A DNA stretch of 64,000 bases from positions 35,141,131 to 35,205,130 of the forward strand of contig NC_092795.1 in assembly GCF_918797505.1 (NCBI RefSeq), in the 5' to 3' direction. The first letter of the stretch is position 1, and each line of letters begins with the position of its first letter. This document shows positions 37,625 through 49,613 of the stretch, piece by piece. The notes under the pieces are model-generated. The model was given only the letters and a program-made list of their open reading frames with translations, ran no database searches and was not told the DNA's origin. The stretch is from Bemisia tabaci. Lineage: Eukaryota > Arthropoda > Insecta > Hemiptera > Aleyrodidae. Position numbers and translations under genes: made by a program.

Positions 37625-37789
37625 CTCAATCAATCGAAGTTTTTGGAGAATTTTCTTCGCACAGAGAAGAAAAATCACGGCAGTTTTAAAGAGTTGCTGT
37701 TAAGTAATATTCTGTTTAAAATTTTAAGTATGATAGGAAGTCTGCGACGTCGCAAACCGAGTTATGTGATTGCCGACTTACACCGTCGA
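37625..37789. mobile_element. MITE, TCGACGG-ended family, copy 3 (partial, right portion)
   Basis: Shares GAATTTTCTTCGCACAGAGA-like, AAAAATCACGG and GGAAGTCTGCGACGTCGCAA blocks with copy 1 and ends CACCGTCGA, but it has no matching left end. It lies inside a 179-codon + frame (37349-37888), which is the main reason I do not call that frame a gene. Confidence 0.75.
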
Positions 37790-39161
37790 AATGTCCATAT
37801 CTTTCAACAGCATCTACCTTTTCTTTTCGTGCTGTGTGACATGTTAGATTTAGGTATTCGTTATTGTTGTATGAATGTTTACCACTGAGTAAAAATTTCG
37901 CCCAAAGTTGATCGACATTTCAGATAAACGCATTATTTTAAGGTTCGACGGTAAGAAATTCCTTGAAAAATATTGATTTGTTAAATTAAAGAAATACTGA
38001 TATGTTTATCAATTTTGTTTCATTAAAAAATTCGAATTACGAGTACAGAAAATAAATCCGCACGACCGCGAACATGCCAAACTCGATCGGTCCTCAAAAT
38101 TTGACCTTATACGCATTTGGTAGAATTTTTGATGATTTGACTATTAGATCCAGTAAATATACGTCGTCGGTATTGATGCAAAATCTGACTCAAGGCACCA
38201 ATGATGCGCGTAGTAAACTGGAGGATGCGGGTGATTTTCCTATTTTCAAGCGCGAGCGGCGACGCGACGGTGGCCTGTTGTCTCGCAGTGATTGATTGGA
38301 AAATGATGCGGGCAATTAGAGCAATAACAAGGATTAGTCCTCTTCAGTAGGCTAATTCCATCTTCCGAAAATGAAGACTCATCTGGATCGGAAAGTAAAG
38401 AAAAAGCAGGCCGCTCTTACTTTCGAACATTGACTTGCCGGAATTTATATTCCCCGAACGGTTAAAAAATATATCGAGTCATGGAGCACTATGCCCCCCA
38501 ATTACGCTTTACTTGTACTTTCATGATGATAGAGTGGTGCTACACCCACGTTATTTTAAAGGGAAATCAACGGCAAAAGTATCCAAAATTATAATTAGAG
38601 TGACAAAGCTCAAATAGTTTCAGTGGTTCTAAGTCTACTTTTTTGGTATTCATGGATTTAGTTTCCTGCCTTTTGTGCGAACTTTTCATCATTATCGAAT
38701 GAGTGGATAAACCGAGCGTTTTTGAGAAAAATCTTTCTCAATTCTGGTATGTTAAGAATTGCAAACTATTTTGCTCCTATTGCAAAAATTAAGCTAGGAT
38801 TGAGCTGGAGTATTAAAAATTTTAATTTCAATAGTTGAATTTCATATGGACGGCACAGAAACAATAAAATCAAGCCCCGGCGATCATTGCTACGGGAAAA
38901 ATTCCCTTTTGAAGATAACATGATGATAAATAACAGCCACCATGATAACGCCAAACGTTGTTTCCTTTGCATTGATATCTTCTTCCTTAAAATATAATGT
39001 GATAATTACACAAGAATTACATTGATGGTGCACATTAACCGATAAAAGTTAACATAGGAAACCATGGAATGTACTATCACTATATAGATCACGTAGATTA
39101 TCATGTTTCTCAAAATATCAGATCTTTGTAATTTTTGCATCACAGAATCTTGAGTCCTCAT
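37790..39161. other. No gene recognised; AT-rich spacer
   Basis: Only short frames, without motifs or convincing splice context. No repeat structure seen. Confidence 0.45.
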
Positions 39162-40182
39162 CAGGGCTGGATTCACCTACTTGCCGCCCATGGGCCGCCT
39201 GTATTTTGCCGCCCCCATCTCATTCGTTTTGAAACATCAGTAAAAACCATCAAATGAACGTGCCGGAGGGAGAGGGATGCATAAGACGCGTTTACTCGTG
39301 TTGGATACATTTTTTGCGGAAGCCCTGTCAACACTCCTAAAAAGAATTCACTGAACTTGGCGCGAAAGTTAAGTTCCGTGACCTGTCTCTGTGTGAACAG
39401 TGCCTTCCATTATATTAAGAAATGAACGAAAAAATTATGAAAGAACAATCATAAATGTGGTTCAATAATTATAACTTCCACCGCCGCGTCGTGCTGATCG
39501 CACTTTGTTTGGCGCAATGCGTGAAGTATTCCTACACTCTTGTAGGCGCTATGCCTTCCACGCCGACCGCTGCTGAACGCATTGTGTTTGATGCAATGCG
39601 TGGAGTATTCATGCAGTCTTGTAGGCGCTTTGCGTTACACGGCGACCGCTGCTGACCGCACTGTGTTTGACGCTATGCGTGAAGTATTCATGCAGTCTTG
39701 TAGGCGCTAATATGTGTTACATGCCGACCGCCGCGCCGAAGGCCCCTCCTTTTCATCTCAAGTCCTCGTCATCATTGCTCTCTGCGCCGCGCCGCTCCAG
39801 GCCAAATTGAGTGTTTGGTTTCTCTCTCAACTAGACTAATGAAAGGGCAGCCAACCTTATGACACAAAAATATCACTGACAAAATTCAGATTCCAATATC
39901 AGACCAAAACGGCCAAGAATGTTCATAAATGAGCGTTCTGGCCAAATTGCGTGTTTGGTTTCTCTCAAAACGCGACTAATTAAAGGTGCTGTCTTTTGTG
40001 TCACCACAAAACGACAAAATTAGAAATTACGATACTCACAGGAAATGCAAGATTTTGTAGCCTTTTCCCGTTTGCAATTTTATTTTTATACCTACATTTA
40101 AAAAAAAAAATTGCAAAATTTGCCGCCCCCTTTTGCCGCCATGGGCCGCGACCCATGTGGCCACCCCTTTAATCCGGCCCTG
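39162..40182. mobile_element. hAT-type non-autonomous element (1,021 bp)
   Basis: The left end CAGGGCTGGATTCACC and the right end (inverse) CAGGGCCGGATTAAAG are typical hAT tips. The flanks GTCCTCAT (39154-39161) and GTCCGCAT (40183-40190) match at 7 of 8 bases. Subterminal CCGCCCATGGGCCGC and GCCGCCATGGGCCGC pair. No hAT transposase is visible. The interior holds an 80-bp tandem repeat and a duplicated block GGCCAAATTG.GTGTTTGGTT (39801 and 39942). Confidence 0.9.
39478..39740 (+). repeat. 80-bp tandem repeat, three units, inside the hAT element
   Basis: GCAATGCGTGAAGTATTC-type starts at 39513, 39593 and 39672, each followed by CTTGTAGGCGC and CGCCGACCGC. The core CGTGAAGTAT...TTGTAGGCGC is also the right half of the hairpin in copies A-C of the conserved-hairpin repeat, so the two share ancestry or exchanged sequence. 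The 66-codon frame over it is an artefact. Confidence 0.85.
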
Positions 40183-41904
40183 GTCCGCATTGGTTTACTA
40201 ACTTGCTATCTATTGTTGTAATTTGACCAACAAAACATAAAATCATAGGTATCAAAACTGACTTGACGTCAGGGAACAATTAAATAAATGTTTAGTGCAG
40301 TGGTTCTTGGTATCTCCATCGTGAGTTTGTAACTGTCGTTATATATTGGAGCTTGATATCAGGAAAACTTCGAAAAATCGTCTGCAGCGGACCTAAACTG
40401 GGTGAATTATGCTTCCATACTCCAGATAATTATTTTGCCTTTCTCGAATGAAAGTTTTGAGGGAACCTGTTTTGGTTGAAAGCACTGTTGGACGAAGCAA
40501 ATTTTGCCTTGAAGTTCGTGCATACTTGTGAAAAGAAAAGATTCACTCCTGCGAGACGAGACGGTAACTCACGATGTCTTAATCCCTTAATGCGCATGAC
40601 GCTCTCAGTTTTACGTATGCGAGACATCTTTCTCAATTCCCGCAAACCGTGGCTCATTACGTGAATAAGAAACATTCTTTAGAAGTGGTGATCCAGACGT
40701 ACTTTCTACTAATTATGAAATTCGGATAAAAAGTACTACTCGGAGGACCTGATCAAAACAAGTTATGGTCAAAACCATCTTGGTTTGTTCGAATGACATT
40801 CCGCCGCGTATTTTAAAATTCGGACACTAAAATACTTAACTTGATAGCTATTAATCAATCAAGAGAGCTGGATAAACTTCAGTTTAATATAGACTATCAA
40901 AGAAAATAGCAGAAGATTCTTGAAATGAAAGAATTAAATATTTTTCGAAAGAATTGCTCAATTTAAACACGAATTTAATAATGCTCCAAGAAGATGATAA
41001 ACGATTTCCAGCTAGACCATAGTATGTACAACAGTAGTGCTTACAAGCCATAAAATTTGTCCATCCTGCTGAAATAATGATAAAAATCTAGAACGATAGA
41101 TAAAAATAAAACCAAAGAGCCCAAAAAGACAAAATAATTTTCATTACTTCAGAATACTTTTGCCTCCAGAATTTTTCCTCAGTGTTTCGATCTCCATTCA
41201 ACACTATCATACAAATCCCCACTGCTAGATTCAAGTTTTTCGCTGCCGAGGTGCAGTAATTCTCAGTCCAGCTAACTACTATTTCAACTGCAAGAATGAA
41301 GCTATTATTTAAGGCTGTTGGAAATTGCAGCAAAGTACAAAGAGTGCAACTCTAATTGCAACTTAGCGCAACTCACGTCACTTACATTACTTACTGGACG
41401 TTTTGACACAAAAAAGGATCTATGTGACACTCAAATCCTTAGATCAAAGTTATTTTTGTTTCAATTCATTTCTACATAAGTCATTTTCGCATGTATACTT
41501 ACTTACTTACCCGAAGCTGAGATCAGGCTCTATTACAATTACATGAACATACAGCAGGGCCTTAGAGACCAAAGTTCAGGGCTCATTTCCTGGTATATCC
41601 GCATGGACCCAGAGAAAGAATCAAGGAGCTTAGTAGGCCACTTCTGGCCGCCCAAACCCAAGTACTTACACTTGTCTTGATAGTGCTCCCGTCCTCTGGA
41701 TGGAAACGGCGTGGCCGGAAGTGCGGTCCGTCGGAAACCGTCGGCAGCGGTTTGATGGTGGTTAACGATGACCGGTGGTGGTGTAGCGTCGGCGGAAATC
41801 GAAAGTGTTGACGGGCAGGCAGTAGTTGACCGCAAACCTCGGCGCGACCTGAGAAAGTGCCCCCACGTGGGAAAATGGGTGTCTTGGTGGGTTGCCCTGC
41901 TAAG
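40183..41904. other. No gene recognised
   Basis: AT-rich, turning GC-richer at 41680-41880. Frames there (41539-41835 minus, 41768-41977 plus) show no domain, and the latter runs into the MITE at 41905. Confidence 0.4.
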
Positions 41905-42156
41905 CTGCCATGCTAAGAAAAAACGCCGTATGGACAGTCGAGAGGTCCAAATTTCCTCTGATAAAACGTTTATTTAGCAAGGAAGTTATGTATATTTTTC
42001 CTTGATATAGTCAGATATTTTAGATCGAAGCGCGAACAATATTGTCTGAAAAATTAGAAGAAAAATATTCTCAACTTTCCCAGTAAATCAGTATTTTATC
42101 AGAGGTAATTTGACAGCATCCGAAAGTTCATACGGCGTTTTTCACTCATATGGCAG
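41905..42156. mobile_element. MITE family CTGCCGTGCTAAGG, copy 4 (252 bp)
   Basis: Starts CTGCCATGCTAAGAAAAAAC and ends with the inverse of CTGCCATATGAGTGAAAAAC. The arms share CGCCGTATG and the inner TTTCCTCTGATAAAACG-like block. The right arm tip is more diverged than in other copies, and no TA duplication remains. Confidence 0.85.
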
Positions 42157-42252
42157 CATGCTGATGACTATCACGTATACAATAGCTGAGACTATCGCAT
42201 AACCCTGACCAACACATCGTGAAAACCATCTATTGCATGCCTGTATCAAAAT

Positions 42253-42722
42253 GTCCTTCCTTTCTTAATATCGAGGTTTTTCCAGTCAAGTGGGTCTTTC
42301 CGCCCATGTAACCACCATATACGGTCCATCCGACTGTTATGCGCTGAAAGAAGGGGCATCATTTTTCACTCAAGTAACAAGAATCTCATTTATTTTTTGC
42401 CGTTGAAGCTGGAAATGAATTTTGTTTCTTCGAAAACCCTCGGAAAATCAAGTTGCCTTTAAAAGGAGGTTTCCTGAGCTGAAAAACGCGTTTTTTAAGC
42501 CTCAATTATTCAAGAATTGATATATTTTGAAAAAAAAAACAAGGGTCATTTCCGGCTTCAGCGGCAAAAATTGAGTGGGAATCACTTCATTTTTCGACTG
42601 AGTAAAAACTGTTTCCCCTCCTTTGTACCTACACAAACAATCGGATGAGCTTTGCATGGTATTACATGTGCGAAAAGGAGCATTAGACCAGAGAAACCTC
42701 GATATTAAAAACAGAAGGGAAT
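42253..42722. mobile_element. Palindromic MITE, about 470 bp
   Basis: The left TCTTAATATCGAGGTTTTTC pairs with the right AGAAACCTCGATATTAAAAA, and inner TTTTTGCCGTTGAAGCTGGA pairs with TCCGGCTTCAGCGGCAAAAA. The two arms of about 230 bp meet near 42485. No coding capacity or clear target duplication. Confidence 0.82.
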
Positions 42723-45700
42723 TTCAATTGCCATACAACTTTTTGCTGCTGCTAAATCCGAAAATGACATCAGTTTTCCTATATCGTGCACGGATATTTC
42801 GGAATATTGACATTTCTCCGGAAAAGCTCAAGTTTAAGGGAAAATTCAAATTTTATCAGGGAAAATCAAACTGACGCAGAAAATGGAGGTCAATTTTGGT
42901 ATCAGCGCTAAAAATCTATCAGGGAAGTTGACACAATTTGGGCAAATTGACCCGTGTTGACTAGTGAGATCAATGTCAAGTTAGACAGGCGTGCCTGTAC
43001 GCTCGCGTGTATCCAGGAACTGTAAAATATAGAAAATTCGTTAGCCTACTTCAGCTAAGAATTGTGCGATTCCATTCTAATGATGGTACCATCACTTGCC
43101 AAGGATGACACGATTAATAGTGAATTTCTCTCATTTTTCACCAAAAAAAGCAGGAAAGTTGACTTATTTGGCAAGACTGGACTCAGTGCAACTGGACCGG
43201 AAATTGGAGCCAGCTTCCAAGCTTCATTCCTCCAGCAATTAGCGTTACGCTACGAAAATGCCACAATCCGTTACAGGTGCACCTACGGTATGGTTACGGG
43301 CGGAGCTCCTAGACAGACAGCTTCATGTCGAGTTCAGTCTAATTTCGTCTCCGGTGATTTTTCACTCTGGTATGTCTGACGTGAATTCAAATCAACATTT
43401 TGGTCCTTATATAAAGAAACTTAGTTTTGTGCTCGAATTTAATTGCTTCCAACTTTCCTTATAATTGACTTCTTAGACTTCTTTGTTAGTGTATACATTT
43501 CTCTCTTACGATTCTTCATCGCTTCTCCTCACTTTCTTAGTTCGTTATAATTAACTATGATACCATATTTCCAATTCTTCTCTGCGAAAATGCACGCAAT
43601 TCCGAACATGAAGAGGGAATCCGAAGGATAAAATTGAAAACAAAAACCAGAGAGGTACTTGAGGAATACCTCAAAAAGAGCCCAAAAAACGGTTTCAAGG
43701 ATACATACTCATTGAGGCTCTAGGTTTCGGATAAAATCTACCATTCCTCATGATCAATTATTTTCGTATCACCCAAAAATGAACGTCATTTAAAAATATT
43801 CACACAAAAGCGAGACATCCAAGCCCCTGTTTAGAGCACGGTTGACCATAGGGAATTGACAGGTATGAATCACAGTGATACTTTTTAGACTTAGTTTTCA
43901 TTTAATTATTTAAAAAAACTAATCCTCCATCCCCTAATAACGATATAATTGTTACCAGTACCAAACTATGTTCTCCCACAAAAGTAACAAGTCACCCACG
44001 AATAGAATAATCAGAAGGACCTAGGATCCACTACTAGCAGTCAGAGCAACAATTATTTTTCCTCGTGATTGCAAGAAACACGCATAGTTCTCAATCAAAG
44101 AAACTTCTCAGAGAGATTCAATTACAAATATTAATGTTACGCTTTTCAATATTTACCTTGGTGAACGTTGGAGCTGGCAACGGTATCCAGACACTATCAA
44201 TATCGTTTAAGTGGGCCTAATGATGCCCGGAAGGTTCGGTCACCAACCGAAAACCTACAAATAACCACCATCATTCTTCCGCGACCCCAAATCCAGAACT
44301 GTTCTTCGATTAACTATTTTTTACCGGACCATCACGGCTCAAAATGGTAATATCTTCCCACCTACTTGACCGACCTGCGCACAACTTGAGAATAAGTACC
44401 CGTTAATTCTATTCCACGAATATTTTATCTTCCTTTCCCCTCGAACCACTTTATTCAGTATCTCATTTACCTGATGAAGGTGTGCTGTATCATGAAAAAT
44501 TAACCCGACTCTAGAGAAAACTAACCTGTTAAGTTATTATGAGAATATGCGTTGCCTGAAAAACGGATATTGCAATTTTTTTATTTCAAAATGATAGCAT
44601 ATTGGACCACACCCAAATTACCTGCAATTTTAAAATAACGTATACGGTTTTTCGGTCAAAGGATGCTACAATAGTTTTTCCATGTATGCTATGATTCAAT
44701 ATATTTTATTTTTGAGATACCCTTCCAAGTACACAATGAAAAACATACTCTGATTGGGGACGGTGGCTGATTCATAAAATGGTAAACGTCAAGCAAGGAG
44801 TTCGTGGTCATATTCCTTTTCGGCAACTTTTGTACTCCAGCGTTTAAGTCTCCAGAGCTTTTACTCATAGCTGAAGGCTTGTCGCCGCGGGAATAATTTT
44901 CACTAATTTTTCAATTCTAAAATTTTCGTAAGGACATTGAAATTTCTTGCGAATTTTCAGCAGAATGAAGACATACTAATGGCACATGAACTCAAATCAC
45001 CTTAAAATGCAATTTTAAATAGATTATTTAACCCAGGAGGAACTACCACTAAACTTTAGATTAGGAATTGTAAAAAGTTTTGAGCAAACTATTTTTGGTT
45101 CTGTAATTATTATCTTATTTGAACACGAATAGATTCTAAGATATTGCAAAAATTAAACGTCCTCAATAAACCAATGTTAACACGAAGAAATGATTAGATA
45201 CGGAGATTCCTAGGCGGAAACTTCGCTGCTCATCGCTCTTAATTAATGTGAGTATAAAGCATTATAGTGCATAAAAAGTTCTTGAAAAAGAATGCAATTC
45301 AAAGAAGTGCTTATAAGAAGCAAGCATCCTCTTTGAGGAAAGCTATGTTTGGATTTTTATCCATCCCGCATATCCGGCATCGCGTGTCTGGAAGGCCGGC
45401 CCGAGACGCCCGAATATTTGGAAAACACCGCTCGCCGCAGGTTAAAGATCCGTATCTGTGCGTAAAACAACGTAAACAACAGTCCATCAGCTTCACGCAT
45501 CGGAGTTCTTTACACGGGTGCAAATGCCTCGTTTGGGTGATTCAATTAGGGCCTTCGCCTCACCCGCCGGAGAAAATGGAGCGCGGCGGACAGAAGTGGT
45601 GTCGAAGAGAGGAAAGACTCAAGCAAAAAAGAGTGCTGCAGAGTCCGGCTAATTACTTGGCAATTAAGAATCACTCGTTAATCGAGGGGCAAGGTCCAAG

Positions 45701-45834
45701 TGTTGTCAGTTTGTCGTGCCCCGTATTAGTTGCGTTCCTTGTCACTACGGGGAATTATTTCACGGGGCTTCAAAAATACACTCCCCCCAACAATAAACAG
45801 GAAAAAGGATCTATCATATCAAGGGTGAACCTCA
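42723..45834. other. No gene supported; contains one longer reading frame
   Basis: A + frame runs 45267-45851. Its first codon is GTG and its first ATG is at 45345 (168 codons). The translation is basic with no domain I recognise, and its stop lies inside the CACTGG MITE at 45835. The GC-richer part (45360-45620) could be an exon or promoter region, but I cannot support it. A 105-codon frame at 43062-43379 is equally unrecognised. Confidence 0.35.
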
Positions 45835-46068
45835 CACTGGGAAAAAAATAAAAACACATTGGATCTAGAGTCCAGACTCTTAAAAACATCGACAAGAAAA
45901 AATACTCTTGATTTAATCAGATTTAAGCTTAAATCAAGAACCGGGCCTCTTAAATTGAGCGGATTTTCCTTTTGATTTAAGCTTAAATCTGATTGAATCA
46001 AGAGTCCTTTTTCTTGTTAATGTTTTCAAGAGTCTGGACTCTAGATCCAACGTGTTTTTTTTCCAGTG
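45835..46068. mobile_element. CACTGG-ended MITE, copy 1 (234 bp)
   Basis: CA|CACTGGGAAAAAAATAAAAA at the left, and CGTGTTTTTTTTCCAGTG|CA at the right. It is nearly palindromic: TTGGATCTAGAGTCCAGACT and its inverse, and AAGCTTAAATC near the centre. The CA flanks, and TA flanks at copy 2, indicate a 2-bp target duplication. With CACTG tips this suggests the CACTA/EnSpm group (inference). Confidence 0.88.
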
Positions 46069-48094
46069 CACCTCTCGGATGAATCTCCGAATCTCAATCT
46101 ATTCTGTTAGTACCTAATTTCTGTTTTAACTTAGTAACCTCCTAAGACCCGGAGATTCTACGATTTTCATAGTGCTCGGTGCTTAGTCCTGAGTCCATTT
46201 TCACTTTTCGCATGTTTACTTTTCCTACCGTCAAAAATTGTACAAAAACGCCGAAGGCGTTTGATAGTCGCAGAACGCCCTCTAGTGCGCTAAGTTAGCG
46301 GCTTGAAATTTTAACATTTCAAGGTAACTTCTACCTGTACAAAGGTCTTCCGCACATACATTTACACATGTCGGTTCATAGCTCTCTCTGTCTCTCTCTC
46401 TCTGGCGTCCTACGACACCTAACCGCCATATAGTCCCCTATGGAATCACACCTCTTCGAACAACGCGCACCTTAACATTTCTGCTTCAGTTCCATCCCTT
46501 CACATCACTGTGCACCCTCTGCGTACTCTCCCTGGAGTCTGGAGGAACCTAATCTAATCTTTTTTCTTGATTTCTTGTATTTTGTTTCTTGACATTTTCT
46601 GTAATGGATCGACTTTTAGATTGTGGTCAAATTCATAGTTTCTCGAGACAATATTGAGTCTGCCCGTCGGCCCAAATCCCATTACAAATTATATTCCTGT
46701 CGCGATCTATTTCTAAGACCGGAGATGAAGACAGGTTTATCGCGCGGATGATACCCCCGAGTTACATCAGGCATCGATGCTCCTTACCAAGCGCCTGGCT
46801 TTAGAGCACGGTCGTGAGGCGTGAGTGCATCACGGCAGCGCACCGATTGTTGTCCGATGATCTTCGGAAGCCGGCGGCCGGCGAGGGAGCTCACGCGAAG
46901 CGGCGCATGCTCGCCGCTTGTTGTCCGTTGAGTGTGGTCGTGAGGTTACGATCAAGGAAACAGTATCGCTCCTTCGTGGAACCATGAGTGATTGCCATCG
47001 ATCCAACGACCAACCTGCTGGGAAGACGGAAGTAACTGTGCTCCGTGCCCTATACTCCTGACCCGCGGGTCTCAGCATCGAACCCCGGCGAAAGGGTCAC
47101 ATTTCGTCACTGAGAAATTTCCAACTTCGAGGATGCATCGAGAGAGAGGTGGCGATTGAAACGCCGATAGTCTGCTCTGTGTCCTGACTTTAAAAGCGAG
47201 TCACGGAAGTTCATCGATTCAATAATTCGGCGACAATGGGTTTATCTCACACGAGAGATTTAATGCAATTTTTAAGAATGTATAACCGAACAGAGAGACT
47301 AACAACGCTTCGCCGCACAATTTGTTCCATGCATTTTCAAATTTCCTTCTTTTTTCTTCGTCGTTGGCAAAAAGATTTGCCCAACAAGGGGAGGGATAAG
47401 AGGGTCAAAATCGGGTATTTTCAGACTCCTTAGTTACCTGAAAAATGATTGTGTCCAATTTGAAACAGCTTCTTACGGAGTTTTTAAGGAGAATCGAGAT
47501 GGAGAATCAAGCTCTTTATATATCGGAACGTAATGTGGGAACTCTACATGTAGAGACCGAAGTAAGAAGATAATCTACAAGATTTTTAAATTCTAGTATG
47601 ATGAAATGCTCTATGCATGTTGAAATGAGAATTTTGCCGTGGGGAAGGGCACCTAGAAACAGCAAGTGGAATTCTGTGACGGAGACAAGCTGTGAAAAAA
47701 ACAATGAGAGCCGAAAACAATAGGTGTAATGAGGCTCGCAGAGGCCGAACAGGCGTCGGACCCACTTTCTGATCTTGCATCTCTTCCGATTGAAAAAAAA
47801 TGAAAGGAAGAAGAAGAAGATAGAGGAACGGCAGATGTCATACGCTGTTTTGTGTTGGAGTGAAGTTGATACTGCATAAGCACTAATACTAAGAAATGCA
47901 GCGCTTCAATAGCAATAAAAATACAAAACGATCGTTTGGACGAAAAAATTTTATACATTCTAGAAGAATTAATGCAAATATTAAAGGCCCCTCTAATATT
48001 CTATGAACACTTTAAAGTACAAAAGTGAAATTCTATTGGCCTCTTGTCATCACGACTGATTTCTTATAGTAGTTGATACCCACACCTTCGAGAT
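46069..48094. other. No gene recognised; GC-rich island at 46740-47200
   Basis: Contains a TCTC run (about 46382-46403) and a GTCGCAGAACGCCCTCTAG motif near 46266. The GC-rich, CpG-dense island (for example GGAAGCCGGCGGCCGGCGAG at 46865) could be a promoter. Frames over it show no domain. A GAA run sits at about 47806-47819. Confidence 0.4.
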
Positions 48095-48409
48095 CAGTGT
48101 TCGAAACTTACCTTTGAGTTTTAGTGAAAAGTTAGACGCAAGATGTTTTCGGAACAGAACCAGTAAGTAGCTGTAACTTGGGGAAGACAAAAGCACTAAG
48201 AATGAAATCGTGAAGAATAGAAAAAGCTTTATGCTAAAAATTCTGAGTTTTTTCAATTCGAATAGAATTGTTTTTCTTTCTTTATGTGACTTCCTGTGAA
48301 AATCCAGATTTTTAGGGGTCACGTTGGCGCAGAGCCTTCATTTTTTAGGCGCCATGGCCGATTTTTTAGGCGCATTTGGCGCGTTGGCGCCTGTGAGTTT
48401 CGAACACTG
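48095..48409. mobile_element. hAT-type non-autonomous element, CAGTGTTCGAAACT ends, copy 2 (315 bp)
   Basis: Starts CAGTGTTCGAAACTTACC and ends GTGAGTTTCGAACACTG, with flanks TTCGAGAT and TTTGAGAT (7 of 8 match). The GGCGC-rich block lies at the right, so it is inverted relative to 28887-29224. No transposase. Confidence 0.88.
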
Positions 48410-49218
48410 TTTGAGATATAGTCTCCCCTTAAAATTGAGTATCTTCCACGACCTTTAAAATACGGCACCTCAAGCAGGCGCATAAGCAGTGTTGGAGGAT
48501 GGAACAAAAATCCCTCTATTTCCTCGGGCTCTCCTTAACACAACACGTGGTGCGAACTCACTTGGCACTGCAGCTAGCTTTATTTCCATCCGTGCATGCC
48601 CGACGCCTTGTTGGGCAGGTTGCAGGCAGCGATCCTAGAAAATAATAGTGTCACAACGCACGACCGGAGAAACATCCGCCAGGAGAATCCCACCGAGTAA
48701 CTTCGCCGTTGCCAACTGGAACCAAAATACTAGATACGATTGCGAGTATCCCTCGTTTCGACGGGAAATCCGTCGAATTTCAGCCTAGTTTGGCGTGCGC
48801 CAAGTTGGTGGTGTCCGTTGTGGTCAGAATGGCGCTCCAGAAGTCCAGCAGAGGCCACGGAGCGGTAACTGCTGTTTTTGGGAACGACCATAATAGTCCA
48901 GTTCCTGGTTGTCATTGGCTGATGCCATGCCACCGTCCTGGAGGCGATCTTGGATAAGGTGGTCCATCCTATTGTCAAGAAGGAGGGCACTTTATGAGTG
49001 AGGTCCATTCCCTTTAGAGATTTAGGAGTGAGTGGAAGGAACTCCTTACGTTTAATCGAATTAGGCTTCAATTTTACCTCAGAGTAATATGGTCTGGATG
49101 AAAAATGTCACATAGGCGGATCCGGACACTTATGTCCCCCAGAAAATTTTCGAAATTTTTATACATCTAATCTGCAGTTTAAGTCAATTTCATAATGAAT
49201 AATTACCGAATCTAAGCG

Positions 49219-49350
49219 TTCTTCTTTCTTCTTTTCTCCGTTTCTTCTTTCTTCTTTTTTCCGTTTCTTCCTTCTTCTTTTCTCCGTTTCTTCTTTCTTC
49301 TTTCCTCCGTTTCTTCTTTCCCTTTCCCTTTTTCTTCCTCTTTGTTCTGG
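49219..49350. repeat. Pyrimidine-rich minisatellite (about 30-bp unit)
   Basis: CTCCGTTTCTTCTTTCTTCT recurs about four times at intervals of about 30 bases with small variations. The purine strand gives a Glu/Lys/Arg-rich frame that should not be read as a protein. Confidence 0.85.
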
Positions 49351-49392
49351 TAGATAGGGGAGGGGGGATGAATTGAAATATGTCAATGTTGT

Positions 49393-49421
49393 AACAACAG
49401 CAACAACACCAACAACAACAA

Positions 49422-49496
<75 letters not shown>

Positions 49497-49498
49497 GA
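49393..49498. repeat. CAA trinucleotide microsatellite
   Basis: Imperfect at the left, then about 24 uninterrupted CAA units (about 49424-49496). It yields poly-Cys, poly-Val and poly-Leu frames on the minus strand. Likely length-polymorphic. Confidence 0.97.
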
Positions 49499-49593
49499 GA
49501 ACAAAATTTAGAGGCCGAAAATCTCCACCGCAAGTGTCTGTAGGTTTTTTTTTCAGTCTCTCCAAATATCCTTTTATCCCTACAGTAAGCACG

Positions 49594-49613
49594 CCCCCTC
49601 CCCCCCCCCCCCC
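49594..49613. repeat. C-rich homopolymer
   Basis: Five C, one T, then 14 C. Likely unstable; the exact length is uncertain by nature of such runs. Confidence 0.9.

Noticed and set aside
37349..37888. 179-codon + strand reading frame starting with ATG
   Set aside because: About a third of it is a TCGACGG-family MITE fragment (37625-37789), and the translation has no domain. Openness by chance plus repeat is the simpler explanation.
45267..45851. 194-codon + strand reading frame, the longest in the window
   Set aside because: It starts with GTG, its first ATG leaves 168 codons, it has no recognisable motif, and its stop codon lies inside a CACTGG MITE. Not enough to call a gene.
49159..49533. 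Poly-Val, poly-Cys and poly-Leu frames on the minus strand
   Set aside because: These are translations of a CAA microsatellite and a pyrimidine-rich minisatellite.
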